A stretch of DNA of 64,000 nucleotides, from NCBI GenBank assembly GCA_012862575.1, contig BLSF01000058.1:186001-250000 (forward strand). The letters are read 5' to 3'. Below are positions 47,819 to 57,379 of the stretch, piece after piece. The DNA comes from Parietichytrium sp. I65-24A (lineage: Eukaryota; Sar; Bigyra; Thraustochytrida; Thraustochytriidae). The translations under genes and the position numbers were made by a program. Position 1 is the first letter of the stretch; each line of letters starts with the position of its first letter. The notes below the pieces were generated by a model. That model was not told where the DNA came from and ran no database searches. It worked only from the letters and a program-made list of their open reading frames with translations.

Positions 47819-48712
47819 ATGGGATCCTCAGAGTCAAAGAGCGGGGAGCGCGTGAGTCTTTTCCGAGGGAAGAACAGGAAGAAGGCGGCTGCAGAAGAGG
47901 AAGAGCGGGAGTTCGCGAAAACGACTCTGGTGGAGGATGTGGATGAGATGGAAGACGAGGAGTTTGTAGAGCAGCTGCAGAAGAATCTCAAGCGGCTCAT
48001 CGCGTACGCCCAGTCCGCCGACCCGGAATTGCAGCGTGAGGTGGCAGAGACATTGGCGAATCAGGCTGTCCATTCGGCCAGGCAAAGTTTGATCGTGCAG
48101 AACGGGGGGTTGGACCTCCTCCTGCCTCTGACGGACAGCATGGATGTGGAGGTGCGCAGACTTGCGGCTCATGCGCTTGCAAACTTGTCTGTTGACGAGG
48201 AAAATCAGATGCTCATGGCAGAGGAAGGTGGGGTAGAGATGATCGTCAAGCTGCTCGAGGACACCTCAGAAACCGAAAAAACGCTGCGGCAAGCGGCAAA
48301 GGCTATCGCAAACCTGGGCGTAAATGCAAACAACAAGCGAATGATTGCTAGCAGAGGAGCGCTCAAGCCTCTCGTTCGGATTTTGAGCACGTGTGAAGAA
48401 AATGTACAAATTGAAGCTGCAGCAGCCTTGGCAAATCTTGCCGTTGATGACGACAACGAAATTGAGATTGGCGAGCTGGGGGCGCTGGAGCCCCTCTTGA
48501 ACTGCATGAACAGTGGTAACGAAGAACTGGTTCATCAGTGTGCCCGAGCTCTCCGAAACCTCTCTGTGAACGATCGCAACAAGCGACTCCTCATAGAACT
48601 GAACGCCTCGTTCACCATCAAGCACTGCATGTCTCGCGGAGGCAGCGACATCGAAGCCCAGTGTAAGCGTATCCTTGCCAACCTCCAAACCTCCTCCAAA
48701 AAGAAGAAGTAG
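47819..48712 (+). CDS. armadillo-repeat protein with candidate N-myristoylation signal
   Basis: The protein has 297 residues from the ATG at 47819-47821. The frame upstream starts at a GTG. The N-terminus MGSSES fits MGxxxS for N-myristoylation and is followed by a basic patch (RGKNRKK) that would strengthen membrane attachment. Residues about 55-297 form about six armadillo repeats of 41-42 residues (LQREVAETLANQAVH, RRLAAHALANLSVDEENQ, LRQAAKAIANLGVNANNK, IEAAAALANLAVDDDN, HQCARALRNLSVNDRNK). Small acylated ARM proteins such as Vac8 and apicomplexan ARO tether organelles. A similar adaptor role here is inference. No F-box, U-box or importin-binding domain is present. Confidence 0.85.
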   Translation: MGSSESKSGERVSLFRGKNRKKAAAEEEEREFAKTTLVEDVDEMEDEEFVEQLQKNLKRLIAYAQSADPELQREVAETLANQAVHSARQSLIVQNGGLDLLLPLTDSMDVEVRRLAAHALANLSVDEENQMLMAEEGGVEMIVKLLEDTSETEKTLRQAAKAIANLGVNANNKRMIASRGALKPLVRILSTCEENVQIEAAAALANLAVDDDNEIEIGELGALEPLLNCMNSGNEELVHQCARALRNLSVNDRNKRLLIELNASFTIKHCMSRGGSDIEAQCKRILANLQTSSKKKK

Positions 48713-50070
48713 CTTCGCCCCATTATGTTCTGCTAGACTCCATTTCGACTTAGAAAATACACTTTCTTATCGCCCCGATTCAAGACGCATTCAAATCACC
48801 AAAACGCAAAAGTTCAAACCCCTTCGCCGATGACTTGCCAGGATTGACTTGTGATTGAAGCTTCCTTCACATCGGCAGACATACTTGGCCAAAACGCCAT
48901 CGGCTCGTGGTCAACTCCGCTCTTCACGTCCGAAAGCCAATCTGCAAATCTTTTTTACGACAACTCTCACGCCACCAGAGCGCACGTCTACGTCCACACC
49001 ATCTGCCGCTTCTCTTCCATTTTTTCCTCAGTGGACCTCGGCGCTCCTCCAACTATCCTTCGGCCACAAACAAGATGACACAAGCATAGAGAGGCAGGCC
49101 ATCATCTCGTGCTCATCCTCATTCTGTTTCTCATTCAGTCGGTTGCGCATTCTCGTTGCTTTGGCTGATCTCTTTCCATGGAAGTCCTGATCAATTAAAA
49201 CTTTCGGCCAGAATAGTGTCCGACAAAAAGAAAGTCCATTCCTCCGATTCTTGAGAGCAGTTTAGTTTGTTTAGTTATTCTCAATTCTCAATCAATCACG
49301 AAACCAAGTGAAGCAATGAAACAATCAACCAAAGACAAAACACAAAATGATTGCATGAATACTCTGCGTCGTCTACAAATTGTTAAGCGCGCTCCATCTA
49401 TACCTACAATCCAGCTATGCTCCCTTCCGCTTCCGACTGCTACTCCCCTTCTAAATGCCTTGGCTAAGGGGAAGGTATCTTTTAGGGGAAAGAAGAAGAG
49501 TGTGCGCGCACCCAAGTCCTCGTCCCAGTGGCCCAGTGGCCCAGTGTCCCCGCAGTGCTCTAGGCTAGAGCTGTACTTGTGTTAGATGGCAATTAGCGTG
49601 CTAACCCTGACCTTTTAATAGATTCACGGTGGCAAAAAGCGAGTGCAGAGAGTAGTTGCGTGCGTCTCCTCACAAAGCATACGCGACGGAAACGCTTGTT
49701 TGTGGTGAAAGTTGAATGTTGCTTTCGCCCTGGACTGACAGTGTGAAGACTGAAGTGGAAAGCAGAGCCGTGGTGTAGGTGGTGTTGGGCGGGAACTCGA
49801 AGGATCGCTAGAGAAACACAAGGAGGAACGCCTAGACGGTCGAACATATTGAGACTGGCGTCCAAGTTGTCCAAGTCACGGCTGGGAGTGATTTTGACAC
49901 GTATATCGAGGTCTCGATTGAGAGAGTTACAAGCACAAGTCATCACAAGTCAGACGCACATATTGTTCAGGCACAGCGAGGCTAATACACGAGAGGCGGA
50001 GGACTACATATCGTGGTCGATCTTACAGGCAAACGCAGAAGAAGACAAGCTTGCCAAAGTGTGAGAGAAC

Positions 50071-50109
<39 letters not shown>

Positions 50110-50138
50110 TAGCATACCGAGTCCTAAACTGCGGCGCA
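48713..50138. other. 1.4-kb intergenic interval before DENND4 gene
   Basis: CAATC/TCAATTC words occur at 49275-49320. 50070-50110 is a (TA)n(GA)n microsatellite. Short frames (48851-49190, 49316-49585) have no recognisable content. No tRNA or rRNA was recognised. Confidence 0.4.
50070..50110. repeat. (TA)n(GA)n microsatellite next to DENND4 start
   Basis: About ten AT dinucleotides run directly into about ten AG dinucleotides, ending 29 bp upstream of the ATG at 50139. It is probably in the 5' leader. Length polymorphism is expected. Confidence 0.85.
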
Positions 50139-53100
50139 ATGCGCGAGGGGGCGACAGGGTCGTCTCGCTTGGCGGAGTATTTTGCAGTCTGTGCATTGGG
50201 AAGCAGCCCAATTCGCGCTGCGCCAAACGGAATTAGCGGTGACGGTACAATAGGACGCGTGCAGTCATGGGAAGACCCTAGTGGCAGCCTTCGGGCGCTG
50301 AACGGGCCTTTGTACGGGGGGCAGCAGCAGCAATATGACCAGAGCCACGGCCAGCAGCAGCGAAGGAAGCGGGGAAGCGCGTCGTTGTTTTTGCAGACCG
50401 AGCACGATGATCCGATTGTGGATATTTGTGTAATATTTCCTGATCACAAGGAGAAGATTCCCGCGGGGTACTCGTGCCTTGTTCGCACTCCATTTGGGCA
50501 CCGAGGAGATTGCAACTCTGGAGTCGTAGGCGGTGAAGGTGTCTTTATTTGCGTGAAGCATGCGCGTAATGGCCAAGGTCGGGTCGCAGACGGCAGCGTC
50601 ATCACCGACGTTCAGGTGATATTTGTCGAGAAGGAACCTGTGCCACCAGGTTATGAGCTCATCAAGTACTCCCGAACAGGTGTTATGCCTGCAAACCTCA
50701 ACTCTGGCTATCTTGCACAGGCAATTCACCTTGCTGTAAAGCGGGCGTCGCTCAGCCAGGTGTCCCCTGCGGAGAGGTATCATTCAATTCGCCCGATAGT
50801 TGACATGTGCATAATAAATGCATCCAAGAACGAGACAGTTCCTCACGGGTTTGAATGCTTAGCAAAGAGCACGAGCGACGGTAACTGGACCGGAAGTAAA
50901 ATGTACATTTGTATTCGACGCGCCGGGCCGTATGGTATGCTCGATCAAGCCTTTGCATCATCTCTTGTTGACCGGGTTCCGCGTGAGGATCGACCTGAGC
51001 TAGAATTTCCTTCTGAAATAGCAATGCTCACGGCTCCAAATGGGATGCAGCTTTATAGACGCGAGGTCACCAACGTCCCATTACCACAATTTTTTGCGTA
51101 TGCATTGAGCGGCAACGAATTGTACGCAAACTGCTTCACGTTTTACGAGACATTGGACGAAAAGAGTGTAGAGTATCTAGAGAGCAGCTATGATTTGTAC
51201 CTTAGCGAGCTGAACAAAACTACAGAGAATCCCATGATCCAAAGGCAGATCGTGGCATCCTCAATGCACGGCAGGTGTGAGGTGGAGGGTGGAGGTCCGT
51301 CAAACGCTTCCTTTCGGCGAGGGACTGTGCGATTCTTGAGCTTTGATTCGGCCGAAACCATCTGCGAGTCAGGTTCTGAGGATGACTCCTCGGACGACGG
51401 TGGCGGTCAGGCAACGAACAGCTTAATGAAATCTATGTCCAAGTCCAGTCTTAGGGGGACTGGCAGTCGGCACAGAAAAGTCACAAAGTCAGGGCCAAGT
51501 GATCACAAGATATATTGCCCCGTGACCCTGTGCGTCCTGTCCAAATTTCCCTTTTTCCGCGAGTTCAAGAAATTCTTAATGCTCCTCTATCAAGTCTCCA
51601 TATCGAAGACAGTTATACCAGTGGAAGCATACATTGGCCAGCTTCTGTTTCAACTGCCTGTTCCCCGCCCGGGTTTGGGGGGTTACGAGCTTCAGTTTGG
51701 TTCTGGAGATCACACCATTCGATTTTCGCTTCCGTCAGATAGCGGGCTGCCTTTGTGCTCTGTCAATTACGAAACGCTTTTCAAATGCCTGGCTCCAAAG
51801 GAGGTTGCGCAGGTGCTCACTCTCATGCTGCTAGAGAAGCGAATTATCCTTCACTCGCGTTACACGTCCGTCTTGAATCAGATTGCGGAGTCCGTGCGCC
51901 TGCTGATGTTTCCGCTAAACTGGCAACACGTTCTTGTGCCCGTTTGCCCAGCAAATTTGATAGAGTATATTCACGCACCTATGCCATTCCTGCTAGGATT
52001 TCACTCGGACGCGCTCAACTCCACCACGCTTCCCGCAGACGCATGGGAAGTAGACTTGGATGAGGGGAGAGTGTATTATCTGGACAGCTTGACAAATGTG
52101 ACAAGTGTGGGCGTCTCGTCACTGCTCCAAACGCCACCGGGAGGATCAGAAATCGACCCTCACCGAGTAGTACGAAGTACGAAAGCGCCACCTACACTGC
52201 CCGCATCGATTTTGAACGTTTTTATTCGAAATCTTAACAATGGTATTCGACGATGTGCCCCATCATTGCTGGAGGAGATGGGCCAAGGCGCATCCAAAGC
52301 GTTCGGATTCCAAAGCCCGGACATGGCGTATGCGATGTCTCCGTTGGAGGCGAGTGGTGAGCAGGCTCTGTACGCGTTGCAGCTCGTTGTTCGAGACGCC
52401 GCCATCCAAGTAATGATCGAGCTGATCGGTTCGTACCGGGAATATCTGTTGCCGCCCAAGCTTGCCAAGAAGGGCCTTGGCCAGATTGGGGTATCGCCGA
52501 CAAGTTTGAGTAATATTTTCAATCTGCAAGGGTTCTTGGCGAATGTTCCCAAACCGAATCGATCGTTCGTAACAGAACTGGCCAAATCGCAGCACTTTAC
52601 CAAATTCATAGACGAGCGTACGTTTTCCACATTACTGGGGTACAAGTTTCTCTTTTTTGATGCAGTGACGACGGAGTTCAATCATCGCCAAAACAACACT
52701 GGAAACAACTCGAGCGGGTTAGACTTTGCTGTCGATATTGGAAGCCCAACATCGGATGGAGGGAACTCGCCACGGTCCTTTCTGGCATCCTCGCCGCCCT
52801 CATCGTCTGCATCGTTCTCCGGCATAAGTAACATAGCTGTCGCTTCTGGCGAGGTTGGACGATCGCTAGCTGCCCAGTCAAACACAAAGACACTCAAACG
52901 GCCGTCTTCGTTTGCCTTCAAGTCTATCCGACCCGGAAGCCTGTTTTCGCCGAGCAAGTCTGCGTCTGGTTCGGCCTCGAAGACCTCTAGCCTTAAGGGC
53001 ATGAGAACTACGGGCGGGGGCGACCTCATGGAAAAAAGCACTCTGGGGAGAAAGCAAGACTCTCCTGGTGGCTCCCAGCTGCTCGTTCAAAAGGTCCTCA

Positions 53101-55535
53101 ACACGCTCGGTCCTTCGATTGGCGGCCACGAAGGCGCGGATTCGCAGCGGTATCAAGCTGGAGGCGGAGAAGAGCACTTTACTAAACTTCGAGACCTACA
53201 GATGAAGAGTGTGAGACGACTTTCACTGGAGAGCGACCGCACAACAACGCCCTGGAGGACCTCCTACTCGTATGACCACTTTCCGCAGCTCAATGACGTG
53301 CTGCTCATGTCATATCTCCCTGTCGAAGACGGTGTGTTGCGTGCTGTTCCGGGAAAAGCGGAGGTCTCGTTACCGCCTTCCGGAAGACAGCGTTCGGCTT
53401 CGACTCCTCCCCTCGCCATGGTGCGACAAAAGTCAAACGCGGCCATGTTTTCTCCGAAAGGTGTGACTAGAAATATTTGGGACGAATCTCCTGATGAGAA
53501 TGTTCCGAAAATACCGAAAACGGGAAGCGCAGCCTCCATCCCGGTTCCCACGGTGACGGATGTAAAGCTGGAGAGTATTGACGACGAGGCGAGGGGCGAC
53601 AAGATCACTCGCGGGACTGGGGGCGCTATTCAGCGGCCTAGCTCTTTTGACGAGCTTCATCACTCGCCAGAAATGATCAGGCGCTACAGCACAATGTCAG
53701 GTTGGATGGCTCGCATTCAAGAGTCCGCCCTCACAGCAGAATCTGCAATTCACTCGCAGCGATCCCCAGGAGCGCAACTGCACAAAACGCTTGGTCAAGC
53801 AAAGGGCGTGAGCGCTAGGGCTCGGGTCGATGATACCCTGCGACGATACGCGTTTGCAGGGATAAGAATGGGCGAGGAAATAAATCTTGCCAGGTTGGAC
53901 TTGCAGTTTGCGTTTTCTGAGATTCACACAGGGATACCACGCGCTAAGAGCTGCCTTACACAAGCACTTGGTGCGTGGCTCGCGTTGTTGCCACCGCTGC
54001 TCGCAACTAAGCAGAGGAGCGGCTCACTGGTGCTCTCCAAGGGTCTTGCTCAAATTGCCAAGGTGCTGAAAGATCATGGTTTCGTGCTCGACGAAGCAGG
54101 TGCACGGGCAATTCTGGCCGGATGTGCATCCGCAGGTCAAGTGTTTGCTCCTGACGCAAACCATATTTTTCACTTGCTGGTGGCGAAGGGGCTCAAACCA
54201 AATGCAGTGACGTACGGTTTCTTCACGCAAGCGCTGGCTTTGCGTAGGCCCGATTTGGGCGCCGGGGCCAGGACAAAGCAGGCTCTCGTTATCTGGAAAA
54301 AGCTGAGAACGTTTTTAGCTGCACAAAACGGTTTTCGTGCAGCTGGTGCAGGAAACTTGAAGAAACTTGAGGGCTGGAAGTTGGAGAAGGGCTCCAAGGT
54401 GAAACTCATCTGCATCTCAAGCGGGACAAAGTGCGCAAACTGCAATTCCCGCCTTACGGATGAGCACATTATGAATGGATGGGTGGCGGATGACAGCCAG
54501 CTTGCGCAAAATTGCCCGTATTGCGACTTTTTGGTGGTGCCGCGCCTCAGCTTTGCTGAACATGCTTGCGCACTGGATTCTGACACGTTTACGGCAAGTA
54601 TGGTGGAACATGGACAATGCGAATATATGAGCCCCCTGGTTCTCCGGCGAGCAATTGAGGTGTTGCTGGAGGAATCAGAGGAGGCCACATCGTTTCTCGT
54701 GTCGAGTGCGTATTGTAAAATGAAAAACATTGCAGTCTACTATAATCTGCTGTGGTTTATGGAGCGAATGAAGCTCTCGGAGAGTTTCCTGGTTCCTACT
54801 CCCATGCGTCAGGAGACGCTTGTGTACTGCACATGGCAACAGGTCAAGAGCGACACCCGGACACTTGAAAAGATTGTGATTGACCTTGTTCAAAGGAGGT
54901 GCGGGAAGTCTGGTCGGGACAAGTCTGAGGGCGGGCGCAAGCTGCTCCGGAAGAAGTATGCCACATCGGGGATGATAGAAACCTTGGATGCGTCCATGTA
55001 CGTTGTTGACAACTTGCGTAGTTTCGATCCTTTGGACGGTTGTACTATCTGGGGGAACGAAGAAATTGCCACGCTATTTGAGGACGAGGAGCTTGCGAGA
55101 ACCAAAATCCCGGAGACGTTTTACGTGACTTCGGAGAGCACGCCGGTGAATGTGATTCGCAAGCTGGTTTATTACCTTCGTGAATCCAGACTTGTTTTTG
55201 CGGTGCGGCTCTTCCTCTCCGCACGCATGGCTTCACGTGGTGACGAGGAAAGCGAAAACTACAGTGAGTATGACTCGATCTATGTCCTTAGGGGATGGGA
55301 GGTGTTCTCGAACAGCATCTACATCGAATTGAATGCCCTGACCTTCATCTCAAGGCGTTCTCACCTCGAAAACGTCGATATTATGGAGCTCGAGTTTGAG
55401 CGTTCTCTTGCCAAAGTTTTGAGGGAGATGGACAAGCTTGATCCGACGTTGGCGTCGTACTTGACGCCGCAGGATTTCCCGCCAAGTATGGTGGCCCTTG
55501 CCTTTCGGACGTACTTTAAGCAGCTCTATCCTTGA
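50139..55535 (+). CDS. DENND4/Crag-type Rab guanine-nucleotide exchange factor
   Basis: The protein has 1,798 residues from the ATG at 50139. The open frame extends upstream only from a GTG through the microsatellite. An MABP domain lies at about 85-245 (two halves, VDICVIFPDHKEKIPAGY and PIVDMCIINASKNETVPHGF). The uDENN domain is near 315 (FFAYALSGNELYANCFTFYE), cDENN at about 455-635 (YCPVTLCVLSKFPFF, ALLGFHSD-like FLLGFHSD) and dDENN at about 745-835. A long disordered Ser-rich region (about 840-1230) precedes a PPR-like segment (about 1340-1370). A zinc-ribbon-like CANCNSRLTDEHIMNGW..CPYC (about 1430-1465) and YMSPLVLRRAIE follow, both characteristic of DENND4. Family members activate Rab10/Rab11-type GTPases in secretory and basolateral traffic. 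The Rab partner here is inference. Confidence 0.92.
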   Translation: MREGATGSSRLAEYFAVCALGSSPIRAAPNGISGDGTIGRVQSWEDPSGSLRALNGPLYGGQQQQYDQSHGQQQRRKRGSASLFLQTEHDDPIVDICVIFPDHKEKIPAGYSCLVRTPFGHRGDCNSGVVGGEGVFICVKHARNGQGRVADGSVITDVQVIFVEKEPVPPGYELIKYSRTGVMPANLNSGYLAQAIHLAVKRASLSQVSPAERYHSIRPIVDMCIINASKNETVPHGFECLAKSTSDGNWTGSKMYICIRRAGPYGMLDQAFASSLVDRVPREDRPELEFPSEIAMLTAPNGMQLYRREVTNVPLPQFFAYALSGNELYANCFTFYETLDEKSVEYLESSYDLYLSELNKTTENPMIQRQIVASSMHGRCEVEGGGPSNASFRRGTVRFLSFDSAETICESGSEDDSSDDGGGQATNSLMKSMSKSSLRGTGSRHRKVTKSGPSDHKIYCPVTLCVLSKFPFFREFKKFLMLLYQVSISKTVIPVEAYIGQLLFQLPVPRPGLGGYELQFGSGDHTIRFSLPSDSGLPLCSVNYETLFKCLAPKEVAQVLTLMLLEKRIILHSRYTSVLNQIAESVRLLMFPLNWQHVLVPVCPANLIEYIHAPMPFLLGFHSDALNSTTLPADAWEVDLDEGRVYYLDSLTNVTSVGVSSLLQTPPGGSEIDPHRVVRSTKAPPTLPASILNVFIRNLNNGIRRCAPSLLEEMGQGASKAFGFQSPDMAYAMSPLEASGEQALYALQLVVRDAAIQVMIELIGSYREYLLPPKLAKKGLGQIGVSPTSLSNIFNLQGFLANVPKPNRSFVTELAKSQHFTKFIDERTFSTLLGYKFLFFDAVTTEFNHRQNNTGNNSSGLDFAVDIGSPTSDGGNSPRSFLASSPPSSSASFSGISNIAVASGEVGRSLAAQSNTKTLKRPSSFAFKSIRPGSLFSPSKSASGSASKTSSLKGMRTTGGGDLMEKSTLGRKQDSPGGSQLLVQKVLNTLGPSIGGHEGADSQRYQAGGGEEHFTKLRDLQMKSVRRLSLESDRTTTPWRTSYSYDHFPQLNDVLLMSYLPVEDGVLRAVPGKAEVSLPPSGRQRSASTPPLAMVRQKSNAAMFSPKGVTRNIWDESPDENVPKIPKTGSAASIPVPTVTDVKLESIDDEARGDKITRGTGGAIQRPSSFDELHHSPEMIRRYSTMSGWMARIQESALTAESAIHSQRSPGAQLHKTLGQAKGVSARARVDDTLRRYAFAGIRMGEEINLARLDLQFAFSEIHTGIPRAKSCLTQALGAWLALLPPLLATKQRSGSLVLSKGLAQIAKVLKDHGFVLDEAGARAILAGCASAGQVFAPDANHIFHLLVAKGLKPNAVTYGFFTQALALRRPDLGAGARTKQALVIWKKLRTFLAAQNGFRAAGAGNLKKLEGWKLEKGSKVKLICISSGTKCANCNSRLTDEHIMNGWVADDSQLAQNCPYCDFLVVPRLSFAEHACALDSDTFTASMVEHGQCEYMSPLVLRRAIEVLLEESEEATSFLVSSAYCKMKNIAVYYNLLWFMERMKLSESFLVPTPMRQETLVYCTWQQVKSDTRTLEKIVIDLVQRRCGKSGRDKSEGGRKLLRKKYATSGMIETLDASMYVVDNLRSFDPLDGCTIWGNEEIATLFEDEELARTKIPETFYVTSESTPVNVIRKLVYYLRESRLVFAVRLFLSARMASRGDEESENYSEYDSIYVLRGWEVFSNSIYIELNALTFISRRSHLENVDIMELEFERSLAKVLREMDKLDPTLASYLTPQDFPPSMVALAFRTYFKQLYP

Positions 55536-55967
55536 AAGGGGGAGTGTAGGCTTTTGATGAACGGCTTTTCTGTCTTGCGTACGCGCGTGCATGTGAGAGA
55601 GAATTACTGCCAATTGGCTGCGAAAGAAAATATCTCGCGAAAAGAACAAAGTAGTTGTGAATTGAATGTACTGAAGAGCCTTTTTCTCTTAAATTGAAAC
55701 CACTAAAAGCAATAGATGCATTTTTTCCAAATAATTCGGAATCCCAACCATAAATCAGACGTGTGAACGGGGGGAGGAAAGACGGAGGACGGGAGATGGG
55801 GTGGCTGACAAATAGCTTCCACGCTGGCCTAGCGCATAAAATCGAGAACTTTGAGGGGGGGGGGGGCTCGCAGTATTTCGATGAAATAAGACGACAACAA
55901 CTCTCGTTTCGTCGTCAACAAAAACACAATGACGCAAAATCCCAACAAACAAAAACCTGAGGCACCT
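55536..55967. other. convergent 3' region with a 12-G run
   Basis: This spacer holds an AT-rich segment (55690-55740) after the DENND4 stop and an uninterrupted run of 12 G at 55855-55866. No gene was seen. Confidence 0.5.
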
Positions 55968-56387
55968 CTATTTGTGAAGCCTTGCTCCAGGCTTCATGAG
56001 TTCGTCCACTGCGAGCCCGCAGGTGTACGAATCGCACATTTGCAACGTGGAGTCAATTTCGGACGGTAACTTGACATTAATCTGTGCCTTGATTCTCTCG
56101 CGAAGCTCCATGACTGCAGATATTGCCTCAATCGAAGCATTTTGGGAGAATGTGTATGCTTCTCGAAGTTTCTGCCACATCTCCAAGCTTTTTCTCTGTG
56201 TCCCTCTGCCTACATTCTTGGTGTCCCGCGGCCCAACTTGCCCACTTTGCACGGCATTCTCGCCCTCAAAGGTACCAAGAAGCTCGTCTATCCTCGAGTC
56301 GCCGGACTCGTACTTTGACATTTCCGGGTCCGCGCACGAGTAGAATGACTCCTCCTCCATCATGGAGTCGTCGAGTCTGTTTTCCAT
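55968..56387 (-). CDS. small helical protein of unknown function
   Basis: The protein has 139 residues from the ATG at 56385-56387. The N-terminal third is acidic and Met/Ser-rich (MEEESFYSCADPEMSKYE). The C-terminal half is predicted helical (KSLEMWQKLREAYTF, AISAVMELRERIKAQ) and ends near DELMKPGARLHK. No family was recognised. Length, amino-acid balance and its position tail-to-tail with DENND4 favour a real gene. The size and helical character recall small subunits of membrane-tethering complexes, but no motif supports a name. It could also be the last exon of a larger gene, since an intron upstream cannot be ruled out. Confidence 0.55.
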   Translation of the reverse strand: MENRLDDSMMEEESFYSCADPEMSKYESGDSRIDELLGTFEGENAVQSGQVGPRDTKNVGRGTQRKSLEMWQKLREAYTFSQNASIEAISAVMELRERIKAQINVKLPSEIDSTLQMCDSYTCGLAVDELMKPGARLHK

Positions 56388-57379
56388 TTTACTTGCTCAA
56401 AACTAGAGCTGCTGCAAACGCCGTCGCTTCTGAAGGGCTTGGGGTCACCAGGTCGTCCTGAGGCAGCGCAGTGCGGCAGTGCAGCAATGCAGCGGACAGA
56501 CAGTCGAGAGTTGGGTGTCAGTCGCGCGCCAGCGCTGTCTGCACTGCACTCACAGTCAGTACTCTGCGGTTTGGTGCGCGACAGTGGCTGACTGCCGCCT
56601 CAAATAAAACAGTTTGGTACTATCTGGGAATGTGTACCCCACCCAGTGCCGTGGCAATCCAGGGGTCTCGGAAGCTCTCGTGCCTCAACAGACCAAGGTC
56701 TTGACGGTTTCTTCACGAGGCTAAAGCCCCAGTGGGAAGGTCAAAACAAAAAAGGAGCAGCCAGACAAAGCGTGACTCCGACACATGCGCAGTCCAGCTC
56801 TAGAGAGCAGTAGATCACACTTGCTTACCAGACCCCAACTTTGGTTGACGCCAAGAGTCAGTCAGTCAGTCAGTCGTCCACATTTACATCTACATCCACA
56901 TCCACATCCACTTCGACTTTTACTTGCACATCCCAAGCCCGTTCCGACGTCCAAGTAGTCCAAGTCAAGCCGACCTGCGAACGTCAGACGCGGTGGTCTT
57001 TTCGGTAAGTAGCTGCTTTGCATGCGTGCGAGACGGCGCTTACTGGTCCTTTCTGACTGAGAATGTGATTGAATTTGAGCGAGAATGTGACACCACTTGC
57101 CCTGGCGTACTCAGTACTGTACACTCGGAAGCAATGTCCCGCAGAATGACATTTTAACAAGTTCGTGCAAAATGCGCAATGCGCAATGTGCAATGTGCAA
57201 TGCAATGTGCAATGCCAGTGTCGGCCGACACTTTACCGGTACTCACACAGTCGGTACTGCGCTGCTCTGACTGTGAGAGGGAGTCAGAATATACCTAGTG
57301 CGGCTCCAGCATGCCTCCTCCGACTCAAAGCACACGATGCGCACGGAGGCGTGCCTTTTCAGGAGCACTTTTATGACCT
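56388..57379. other. intergenic interval with short tandem repeats
   Basis: 56856-56875 repeats GTCA. 56880-56930 repeats CATCCA/CATCTA. 57172-57214 repeats GCAATGT. Short open frames in both strands have no recognisable content. Confidence 0.45.
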
